A stretch of 64,000 bases of DNA, taken from assembly GCA_018340375.1 (NCBI GenBank), contig JAFFJZ010000007.1, positions 24,402,001-24,466,000 on the forward strand, written 5' to 3'. The notes under the pieces were generated by a model, which saw nothing but the letters and a program-made list of their open reading frames with translations, was not told where the DNA came from and searched no databases. Below, piece after piece: positions 1 through 10,300 of the stretch. The position numbers were made by a program, and so were the translations under genes. How positions within the stretch are numbered: the stretch's first letter is position 1; each line of letters starts with the position of its first letter. The stretch comes from Gonatopus flavifemur. Its lineage: Eukaryota > Arthropoda > Insecta > Hymenoptera > Dryinidae.

Positions 1-85
1 TCTCGTTGGAGCGGCGTCCGAATAACATTCATCAAACCATTGCTTCACTTGAACGGAATTTTCCTCATCAGAAAGCAATGCTTCA
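1..85 (-). pseudogene. mariner transposase fragment (N-terminal part, runs off the window)
   Basis: The minus strand reads an open stretch of about 28 residues that includes VKQWFDECYSDAAPTR. This resembles the helix-turn-helix region near the start of mariner transposases, where a 'W-F..Y.DSAPS' pattern precedes the second helix. Upstream of about position 85 the frame is no longer recognisable, so the 5' part is decayed or absent, and the 3' part lies outside the window. The assignment rests on one short motif only. Confidence 0.4.
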
Positions 86-316
86 CTAATATACGTGATT
101 TAGATTTATCTATGCTTTTGGGAATTAAAATCGTAACTTCACCCCTGTAACTAGTAAACTGATGGTCTGATTGAGCTCAAATTTTCACCCGTGGCTTTTT
201 ACCGTTAGTATAATTTATGAAAATAATATAGATTTGTTATTAGCAGCGTCATCTGCACGTCAAAGCTAAGACTCATTGAGTGATGTGTTACCTGTGAGAG
301 ATTCTGAAACACTCTG

Positions 317-519
317 CACGGAGGGGAATTTGTAGTTAAATTTACTATGTGATTATTGTGCCCGAGGAACAGACTCACTTTCCAATGGTATTTGCTGTGA
401 AACATAGTAAATTTGATTATGTTTCTATTGTCTCGTCATAGTAAATTTCATCGTAAGTCCAGTCTGTTTCTCGATTACAAAGTCTCATAGTAAATTTGAC
501 TCTAAATTTTTCTTCGTTT
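317..519. mobile_element. foldback MITE, family 1, copy a
   Basis: About 200 bp of palindromic sequence. The left end is CACGGAGGGGAATTTG. The inside repeats 'aatttactatg' and its reverse complement, with 'gaggaacagact' on one arm and 'agtctgtttctcg' on the other. Two further copies of the same sequence are at 15473-15674 and 51935-52137. The right end is eroded here (TTTTTCTTCGTTTG instead of CTCTCCGTG). It has no coding capacity. Confidence 0.75.
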
Positions 520-2848
520 GGTACTTCTATGTCAACGGAGTTTGGATCGTTTTTTGAAATGAATTAATTATCGGAACTTGTCAATATCGTTTTCGGATAA
601 CACGCTCCATCGAATCAATTTTGAGACATTAGTGCCTATAAAAAATCATATTTTCACACCTTTTCTAACGATTAAGTTTCGATAAACGATTCAAACTTCA
701 ACGATATGGTACTTCTACAGTTTTTAAAGAAGAATGTTTTTACCAGAATCATACTGAAATCCAAGGTTGTTCTTATTGAACATCTAGTATGAAAATTCTA
801 TCTCAAGCCTCGAACATAGAAATATTTTTGAAACTGGGTTAGATTAGTATGTTGGATGCATGTTTTTCTGTGTTTTTTTTTCAATGTTACTTGTTCAATA
901 ATAAGAGATTTCGGATTCCCGGAAAAGAACTAGGAAACCGTGATGTTATTTTAATCCAAGATTATTAAGTTGGCCCGTAAGTGCTGGCGTTTTGTTTTCA
1001 AGTGACAATTTTCCGGGAAAAATGAAATATATGAATTGAGAGAAAGTTTTCAGGTTACTGTAACTAAAATGCCTGAACCAAATGTTCTTCGTAAAAGCTA
1101 CTGGGAATTTGATTAATTTAAACAAGAAAATATAGTTGATACAACTAAGTGATGAATGAACTATAATTTCTTGGTATTTCAGCCTTTAAACAAAAGCTAA
1201 AAGAACAAAAACACAAGAACTTCCGAGCTGATCCAACAAAAGGGAAGCACGGAAATAAATAATTCACTGCATATGGGTATCCAAAAACTAATGCGACTGA
1301 AGTCATCCTATAGATATCACAGCTGTTTTCTCAGCTGTGACACCGAGAAGCGTAGTTGTCATTGCAAAAATATCACCATTGAATTGTTTCGCTATTCAAA
1401 TATCAATTACCAAAATCATGCTATCACATCTGCGAATTTTTGCTGTGGTCAGTCTAGCAGAAATCATTCAGGCCCTCCTTCGCTCCCTGCCTGGCGCTAT
1501 CGAAGCAGACTAGGCGTATTTCTGGCCTTAATATGGGCCAGTGAACTGCTTAATATTATTTCTACCAGGGCAGCTTGGAATTTAGGTATGTCGAGACTTC
1601 CAGCAGAATTTCGAGAAAAGGCCCTCCTAAGTATCTACCTTCTGTTTTTTCCATCGTTTCCTGTTCTATAAACTTTGACCCCCATCGATGAAATATAGTG
1701 ATTTTGAATAATTTCAAGATTCTACACTAGACACTAGACTTTTAAACTAGACAAAACGGCATCCACAGGGCCCATGTTCATGTAAATCTGACACTGGATG
1801 TAGCGACTAATAAATAGCTATAATTATAATTTTTTTAGATATAGCAGCGGAAAAAGTAGGATGAGAAAGCAAATAGCTTTTTTCCCACACCTGCATGGAA
1901 AGTTGATGTCTTCTGACCTATTTTTAGGGGGGGAAAGTGCTGAACTCCAAGCGAATATCTCACAGCGTGAGGGAAATATTTTCTGCCCACTCGCAACGGG
2001 AGGACAATACCAACTATCTTTCCGTTCTGAAATATGCATATGAATATTTTATATGCAATTAAACAGAAAATTAGCACTTTCATTGCAGTTCTGGGGAAAA
2101 ATGCTATGTTTACCTCGGGGAGAAGTGGGAAATTTCCACTTTTCCCCCTTGATGAACAATATACTATGACAACGAATTTATTTTTCTGTGTGCGATCTCT
2201 TCAACAAAAGCCATCTTTATTCTCTGAATCCTCACAGAAGTTCAAGCGATAACACGGACCGCAGTGTCCCTCATCTTTTCTCAAAACCCTTACACTTCGT
2301 CTTTTTGGCTTGCAAGAAACATTGTCCTTTCAGCAAAATTGAAAGAACGGTCATAGTACGTTGCATTCAATATCCTTCGTCAAATTTTTGAACAGTATCC
2401 TACAAATTTTTTCCCTTACTTGTTTCTATATCCTGGAAGAAAGATGGGAAATAACGGAGGAAAAAATATGGACATAGAAGGATTATGCAAAATTTTGCTG
2501 CGGTCAGTGTTATGTTGAGCATAAAACACTGAAAGGAAATATTTTCAAGAACAATAAAATTCAGGTATTCGATTGAAAAGTCGCGAATAAATATTCAGTT
2601 GATTGAAAGAAATATCTATTGAAATGATCAAATATTCATTTGAACAGTTGAAAATTTAATATTCTATAAAATATCTTACCACGAAAAATTAATATTTTAT
2701 CGACTCAATACAAATTCATATGAAGTAATAATTTCTTGGCAACTATTCAATATTGTTTTCAAAAGTGTTTTTCCTCAGTGAAGATATTGAACTAATCACA
2801 ATTTATCTCAGGTAGTTTTCAATTGATGTGGCCATACTTTATTTTCAG
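520..2848. other. no gene recognised; AT-rich DNA upstream of the odorant-receptor exon
   Basis: I searched the plus strand for further odorant-receptor exons and saw none. The longest open stretches (for example 1273-1671) have low-complexity or unlikely composition and no family resemblance. No RNA gene or clear terminal inverted repeat was seen. Confidence 0.5.
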
Positions 2849-3124
2849 GCACAAGGCTCACCGACTAGACGTCTCATATTCATAGTGTATCTGATGGGTA
2901 ATATTGTTCAATTGATGATGTTGACATTCACTTGTCAAACTTTAATGGATGAGAGTGGAAACATTGCGGATTCGGTATGGTCAATGGCCTGGTATGCAAT
3001 GCCACGTAATAAACGTTGTATGGCAATACGACGTGATATAATCAGGGTTATTGAGAGAGCACATCAACCCTGTGTTTTGACCGCCGGCGGTTTTTTTGCG
3101 ATATCATTAGAAACCTTCACTACT
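2849..3124 (+). CDS. odorant receptor, penultimate C-terminal exon (orphan exon)
   Basis: The exon follows an acceptor (attttcag before 2849) and ends at a GTAATT donor at 3125; 92 codons in phase 0. It reads a transmembrane stretch (LIFIVYLMGNIVQLMMLTF), then the order typical of the 7-transmembrane insect odorant-receptor C-terminus: a cytoplasmic 'DESGNIADSVWSMAWYAMP' block, basic residues, 'RAHQPCVLTAGGFF' and 'SLETFTT'. In the family, receptors with Orco form odour-gated cation channels in antennal neuron membranes. The exon border after ETFT is where insect receptors commonly have their last intron. I could not find the short final exon (pattern K-S-Y-S-Y-F-T-L-L-R) before 4600, nor any 5' exon upstream in the window. 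It may be a gene fragment, or a gene whose 5' exons lie before position 1 and whose last exon has diverged. Confidence 0.8.
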
Positions 3125-4564
3125 GTAATTATGTTTTTCATCAATTATAGTTTGTATAAGAATTCCTGCATGCTGTACAAACATTTTCCCCTATTTCTTT
3201 CCTTCATTTACAAAATTTTTCCGTTTTTTTCTACTTTTTTCATAATTCAACTGAGGGTTGAATGTGTTGAAAAAGTGGGTTGAAAAAGTGAGGGAAGAAA
3301 TATGGAGAAGATGAGAAAATCTTGCACAGATGAAAAAAGGCTTCCTTGAAAGGAGCCACCGTGATGATGATTCACTTGGATAGATGTTGAACTTTGGAAT
3401 AATAGTTTGATGAAATGAAAAATGTGATACTGTGAGGCACCTTTTATATACTCTATATACTTTTAGGTTTGGAGTACTGCGACATCTTATTATATGCTGC
3501 TCAGACAAAAGGTTGAAGAATCGTAATGCTCCAGCTCAAACTCGAAAACTCGAGGTTCAATCCAATGATGAAAAAAGAATAATACAGTAAAAATCAATAA
3601 ACAATTTTGATTATTACGTGTTAAACCACAGTATTGGCTGTCTTCACCAAATATTATGACAAAATTATTAACATAATCAAAATAATATAAGAATACATGA
3701 ATATAATTTGAGTCAATCTATGTGTGAACGTCTTTCATAAAATGATTCATGAGCCGTGAACTGATGGAAGAATATAATAATAACGTATACTAAGAAACTG
3801 AGATTCTCATCTTCATTCTCAAGTAATTTTTCTACTTATTCCTGTTTTTTTATTGTGATAACAAAATTGCGTGGAACGATAATATATCTTATCACTGAAC
3901 GCGAATTTGCGTTAAGAGGTAACAAAACTTATACCGACAAAAAATGAAGAAGAATGCAAATGCACGAATGTTTACCACCTTTAAAGCAAGCAACCGGTGA
4001 TAGATGTAATCATGACGAAGGGTCTTGAAGGGTTAGGAGGGCACAGCAATGAAAACGACGTCAATATGTTGTTGGAGTTTGAATCGTTCATAGAAGTGAA
4101 ACGAAAATTCGAATTCACAAAATCTGATGAAACATCGTCATTCATCTTCTCGAATCAACTCATTGAGGCTGGAAAGAGCACCAGGGTTTTCAGTGAGATT
4201 CAGAGTTTTGCAGTGAAATTCAGGGAAATTTTCAGAGGAACTTTTTTCACCAGGGAGTGCGTCAAACCCCGCTTGTCAAATTTTAGACCCTAGTCGAAAT
4301 TGAGACCATCTCCTCTTTTCAGTGATGATAGATAAAATGCATAGCACACCGTTAATTGGCTTATTCTTCTGAAAACTGCAATATGAATGGTTGGCTTCAC
4401 ATGGAGTACCCAATCAGCAAAGACACCGCATCCTTTTCTGGCATCGCTGATTCTATTTGAATCATTCACGAGTTGGGTCTTGTGTAAGCGGTTGTAATGT
4501 TTCGAGATCTGAGACGCGTCGGTATATGAAGATACCACTTATTGAAAGCCTCCTGTGATGCCTT
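3125..4564. other. no gene recognised
   Basis: AT-rich sequence. I looked here for the last odorant-receptor exon and did not find it. Short open stretches such as 3997-4293 (+) and 4290-4538 (-) show no recognisable domain. Confidence 0.45.
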
Positions 4565-5560
4565 CAGCTCGCCGGATATTCAGAGTCCTTTAATATTACG
4601 AGGGGAACGCGGGCCACAGATTAATAAATCGGGACTCGAATTTAAGGTTTAAATTGATATAACTTTATTACATGAAGTACATCAAATTGACGAAACTGTT
4701 TGAGAAACTTGTGCGTTATAATAATCAATCCTAATACTACATAAAAGTTTAATTGTTATCAATAACCTCGAAAGTTAAAATATTACATGAGATTATTAAT
4801 TAAACAATCTTATTAGTCCAGACTTTCTATTGGTTCACCCCTAATACGTGTGCAAACGAGATTCATGACGTATGACGCACGAGTGGTTTCAGATCGTCCT
4901 GGATCTAATGGAAATAATCCTCATCCTATGCGAATCCAACGGAATATGATTTTAACGGGTTAGGCTAATTACCTCTAGCGGTAATCTTCCGGAGAATGGC
5001 CGTACGGGTGGCCCTAATGGGAAATAGCCATAAGATGATGGCTCTAGCAGAATTTAGTCGTGAGCAGGTGGCTCTAACAGAATTCAGCCGTGAGAAGGTG
5101 GCTCTCACGGAATTTAGCCGTGAGAAGGTGGTTCTAACGGAATTTAATCTATGAAGAATGTGAAACCAACTTCCCCACCGGGCCTGAGCAGAAGCTAGAA
5201 TTTCGCGGTGAAACACGCCGGAATCGTGAACGAAATACGATCACAAAGTGACTGGACAGTCCCGACTTCTATAATGATTGAAAAGTGCTTCCCAGGAGGT
5301 GATACCAAGCTGGCTGTTTCCAAGCGGCAGAAGTCGAAAAGTGATGAATTTCTCCTCTGCTTCTTATATTATAACATGATAGGCATAAATTTCACCGCGG
5401 GAAACACTAGCGGACCTATCGGATCTCGGAGTTTGTCACAATCGTATAGGTGTGTCTCTCTCTACTCTCTCCCTTTCCTATGTTATTCGCGCGCCTGTAC
5501 GATGCGTTGAAAAAATACAAGACGGTTGCCCGTATTTGTTCACAATCTGTCACTTCGATG
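4565..5560 (+). mobile_element. LTR-retroelement remnant, copy I (3' internal end plus LTR-like sequence)
   Basis: It shares blocks with 59985-61255 (same strand) and 48665-49735 (opposite strand): 'cagctcgccgg', then a purine-rich tract 'gaggggaacgcg', then 'ccacagattaataaat'. In the other copies this last block reads TGTCACAGATTATTAA, the expected look of a polypurine tract followed by an LTR start (TG). It is more GC-rich than its surroundings. Inside, 5035-5150 is a tandem repeat of about 33 bp ('gtgagaaggtggctctaacg', more than 3 units). No gag or pol frame remains. Calling it an LTR element is inference from structure; the three-copy homology is seen directly. Confidence 0.55.
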
Positions 5561-6719
5561 TGCAGACAACCGCGGATCGGGTTTGTTCCATGGTAAGTTT
5601 CTATTTCCTTACCAATTTTCTCATTATATTATTTGTCATTATTGATTAATATGTTCCTCTTATGATCATTTTCAGGGATTTATGCAACCAGGTGCCCTCA
5701 GGTAGCATTGCAATCAAGATAAGCGATATCGTCCCTTTTTCATAGTGATTTTCAGAATATTGATTGAATTTATCTGTTACAGGTTTATGGATTCAAATTC
5801 ATTGATGTTCTTCACTTAAGATTTTTCTTCGGACTGTATTATGTGTAAAATTCAAATTTGATACACATATACAGCAAAAGATCTACCTTCAGGTATGCAT
5901 TCAATGCTAATACGCAAAGGTAGAGATACTTACTGATGATTGAGTGAAGATAATTGGTGGGTCCTTCTTGAATTTGCCGTTGGATGATGGTTAAAACTTC
6001 TCCAGGATGGTTGATCGTTGGTTCCAACGTATATAGGTGGTTGACTTCCTCGTTGAATATTGACAAAAGATTTCCTCGTCGACCGTGTGGATTGAATGTT
6101 TAGAAAAAGACGATTGTTATCTCGTAGAATATTCTTGAGAGAATTGTTTCCTTCTTGAGAGAAGTACTCCTTCTTGAGAGAAGAGGTGTGTAGCTTTAGA
6201 GCTGAATCCGTAGTGAATTGAATTTGGCTATGCCTTGCGCCTTTCCATGTATTTTCTTGATCCTTCAATTCACCAATCAGAATCCTTCTTTTTATTTGAA
6301 CCCTTTAAGGGTAGAAGTGCATGTAATTACTCTCGTTGACCATTCTTTCTCAAACGGTAAATTCGTCTGTTTGGGTTTTCCTATCCCTTCTCTTGGTGCC
6401 GTTTTCTTCACGTCGAGGCTTCCTCGTCGTGATGGTTTGGTTCAAGTTTTTATTCTAATTTTTATATCAGATATCTTATCGTTATTATTGTTTTTATTAT
6501 TTGTTCAATGGTTGATTTAAAGAGTATGGAATCTTTTATCATATTAATCCTTAAAATTATTATGAAGTTTAAAAATATTCATGAAATTTTACAAACACGT
6601 TAAGGAAGAAGGTTTTATCGTTGAGGAGGAAAAATTCTCAACAGTAAAGACCTTATCATTGAATTCGATATTTCATTGTGGGGTTTAATAGATTTGTTAT
6701 GTGAGAAACTTATAATATT
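5561..6719. other. no gene recognised
   Basis: Ordinary AT-rich intergenic DNA. At 6143-6185 'ttgagagaa' occurs three times in short tandem. No domain was recognised in the short open stretches on either strand. Confidence 0.45.
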
Positions 6720-6824
6720 CTTATGAAGTTCAAGGCAGATTCCCTTATATTCATGGAGGTATAGGGATATATGTATATATATGTATATATATATAAAAAA
6801 AGAGTTTAAAACTATACGTATGAT

Positions 6825-6855
<31 letters not shown>

Positions 6856-7020
6856 GTATGGGGACATAGAAGTGAATATGAGTTTAAAACTATACGTATG
6901 ATTATATACATATATATATATATATATATATGTATAGGGATATAGAATATATATATGTAAAAAGGAGTATGAAACTATATGTATGTACATATATTCATGG
7001 GGATGTAGATAAATAGGAGT
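6720..7020. repeat. TA-rich minisatellite
   Basis: Long (TA)n runs are embedded in a duplicated unit of about 75 bp: 'gagtttaaaactatacgta', then 'tgattatatacat', (ta)n and 'gtat.ggg.atag'. Two near-identical units lie at about 6805-6955, with diverged partial units on both sides. This is simple-sequence DNA with no coding meaning. Confidence 0.8.
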
Positions 7021-7228
7021 TTAAAACTATATTTCATGTGTATGAACGTTTTGACGAATAGGCATTTCGTCACACGAGGATCGTCACACGGTTCATCAGA
7101 TGACATGACTTCTTAGAGAATTTAGAATCTGTCTCATGCACATACGAGGAACATGAACATACGGATTCATTTTTTAATTCATTGACACTGCTGAAATCAT
7201 AATAGAAAACTGATCATTACAATATGCT

Positions 7229-7351
7229 TCAAGGTCTTCCCATGACACAATCGCGAACTGTGGCAGAAGATGACGTGTAAGTCAAGTGACATATCGCAGC
7301 GTTGTTATCATATGACATCTCAGCAACCTTAAATTCAGGATTGACGGACAC
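7229..7351 (-). CDS. Loxl2: lysyl oxidase-like gene, exon 8 (C-terminus)
   Basis: Acceptor ATTTCAG|GTGTCC. It reads [19 protein letters not shown] and ends DCVMGRP, then TGA at 7231-7229. No perfect AATAAA was seen in the next 150 bases; an ATTAAA-like hexamer is near 7172. Confidence 0.95.
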   Translation of the reverse strand: MSVNPEFKVAEMSYDNNAAICHLTYTSSSATVRDCVMGRP

Positions 7352-10300
7352 CTGAAATGAGAGATTAATAATCAACTGACAAATGCTATATTGTTCTCCA
7401 ATTCAAACTCATTCGAATATGTTCCTTTTCATATAATTTGCTCAAACTTTCTGTATAATATTTTCGGATAGGGAATCATTCGATAAAGGGAAAAAGATGT
7501 TTAGAAACCAAAATTAACGAGTACCTTGAATGTATATTCGCCAGGTTCTAGTTCGCTTATATCCACCCATTGGCAGTCGATGTTGTGTTTATATATGTCA
7601 CTACAATTAACGGAAATTCCTTGATCGCCGTAGTTCGCACATTTGTACCTATGAAAGCATGAAAATATGATGCAGGAATTTCCAGTTCCCTACTAATGTG
7701 TGATCATTACGTTATATCCATCATCCATACAACACTGAAATCTATTATAGGACTAAACACATGAATGAATAAGCATTGATGTGAGCACAACCGGGATGCG
7801 CAGAACCTCAGAAAGAGGTTCTGTGCATCCTATTATGATTATGCTTATGCTATTTTTCGTCTGAGTACATTTGTGTGCTTAATCGTTATCATGCAAAACA
7901 AGGCCCCTCTCTACCCATGGATGCACATGGTACAAATGTCATCGGATGGTCTCAAAATATCGCTACGAAAGTACTGACGCATTGTAATGTCACAGCGAAA
8001 TTCTGAAACATTACTGAAATATTCTGTGTTGTATGGAGAAATCAGCCCTATCCGACTCTCTGACCAACCTATAGCGAACGAGGTATTTTAATTGTCATCA
8101 AAAACATTAGACCAATAGATAGCGCTAGCTGTTTTGGTGGGCTGTTCCTCCAATTTGATTGGATGACTGAGCGATAGGTATATTTCACGCAGCCTACCAG
8201 AACCATCAGCGCCGCACTACGGATTAGTTTCAATGGCGAGATTGAGAAACCTTGAAAGTGGAGCAGTCGGAAAGGGCTGGGAAGGATGATGATTTGTTAT
8301 TTGTTTACCTTGGCTCTATTCCAGGTAAGCATTGATTATCTTCCAAACAAAATGAAGCTTTATGTCCTTCTGCTACTTTATTACCTTTGGAATCAATTAT
8401 GTCAAAAGTAGCAAAAACTTCCATAGAATGATAATGCCTGAAGAAAAAGAAACAATGTTTTAGAATAATAACTTTCATGGGCAGTTACACGGGAGAAAGA
8501 TGTTGTTCACATTCGGATACACGGGAAGAAATTCTCAGCTGTATCAGTTAAATTCTAGCTATCAGAGCTCAATATTCCAACATTCACACGACAGCTACCT
8601 TTTAGCAACATCAGCTGAAATTTACCCATGTCAGTACACAGAGAAAATTTTGTAGTAAAAATTAATATATCTATATCGTAGCCGTGGGATATACCAGGTG
8701 TGTAAGTATGAAACCGGAATTTTTGGACAGAAAAAACACGTTTATTGTAATGATATGATACAAAGTAACCTATTCAAAGTATTGTCCGTCGCTATCTATT
8801 CCTTTTTTTTCATCTTCCTGGCAATTTGTGGATTCCGCGCCAAAAGAACTGTTGCTGTTTTGAGGCAAACCAGTCATCGAGCCATTTTCGTACATCTTCG
8901 TAAGAAGTGAAGCGCTGCTCAGCAAGTGCGTGTCCCATCGATGCAAACAAGTAGTAATCGGATGTGACAAGGTCCGGTGAGTAAGGCGCGTGCTGAAGAA
9001 TCTCCCAACGGAACGACTCTATCGTTTCCTGGACCTGTTTTGCTTTGTGTGCTGGTGCATTGTCATGCAGTAAAATCACTTTGTGTTATCTCTGTTGGTA
9101 TTCTGGTCGTTTTTCACGCAAAACTCGATCCAAATCGATCATTTGTTGTCGGTAGCGTTGAGTATTGACAGTTTCTCCAGGTTTCAGCAGCTCGTAGTAG
9201 ATTACGCCCTTCTGATCCCACCAAACACAGCATTGTCCTTCGTCCGTAGCGGTTTTGCCGTCGATGTTGATGGTTCACCCGGAGTAACCCATGATCTTTT
9301 GCGCTTAGGATTCTCGAAATATAACCACTTTTCATCGCCAGTCACAATTCGATGGAGAAATGACTTCCTTTGGAACCTGGCGAGCAGCATTTCGCATGTT
9401 TTGCGGTTTTCCTGCTGTCTTTCGTTGAGTTCATGTGAAACCCATTTCCCCACCTTTTGTATCTTTCCCATGGCTTTCAACCGAAGGGAGATGGCTTCTC
9501 GGGTGACCTCTAACTGATCCGCCAGTTGCTGTTGTGTTTGAGCGTCGTCTTCGTCCAACAAGGCTTGCAGGTCAGCGCTGCCGTACAACGGGAAAACCTA
9601 CTGAGGTCGCATTTTTGACGAAAATGAGTTTTTCATATCAATGAATTCTGTAGAAAATCCTCTATTTTATGACATTGATAAAAATTTAGAATGATGAATA
9701 CTTTATGCGTAATATCGATAAAAAAACCCGAGAAATATGGAGCAATTATGATAGAAAATGTCGTAAGTAACATACGATTTGTAAATCGCCTCAAAGGGGT
9801 TACAAAATTCCTAAAAATACAAGGGAGAAAGATCGTAAAACACTTTACGTTGATTTTCGGTTTGTAAAAGAACCCGAGAACGGTTTGCAATACAACGCAA
9901 AAGTGTGATTTCTCTTAATATGGAGAAAATTGAATATCGTGCAGTCATTAGATTCTTCGTTTTGAAGGGTTTAAAAGCGAAGGAAATTTATGAACAATGG
10001 TTAGAAGTGTATAAGGTGTCCTCACCTTCAAAACGCACCGTTGAATTTTGGGATGGTGAATTTAAACGTGGTCGTACTAGCCTTGAAGACGATCCACGCG
10101 AAGGACGACCAAAAACTGCAACCACAGCAGAAATCATTGAGCATGTACATAATATGGTTAGTGAAGATCTAAGTTTGACTAAGCGTGAAATTGCTAATGC
10201 CATAGGCATCTCAGACGAACGAGTACTCCATATTTTACATGAAGAATTACGTATGAAAAAACTGTTTGGAAAGTTAGTGCCGCACACGTTAACAATTCAA

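Noticed and set aside
1273..1671. 132-codon open frame on the plus strand
   Set aside because: No domain, signal or splice context was recognised; the composition fits chance in AT-rich DNA.
4965..5216. Frame with repeated 'RLNSVRA' units, resembling a repeat protein
   Set aside because: It is a translation of the 33-bp tandem repeat in the LTR remnant.
6615..6990. Tyr/Ile-rich open frames
   Set aside because: They are translations of (TA)n simple sequence.
7794..7830. Hairpin as a transcription terminator or miRNA
   Set aside because: It is in a eukaryotic intron and too short for a miRNA precursor; an eroded foldback tip is more likely.
8977..9517. Plus-strand frames over mariner A
   Set aside because: They are antisense shadows of the transposase, which carries the catalytic motifs on the minus strand.
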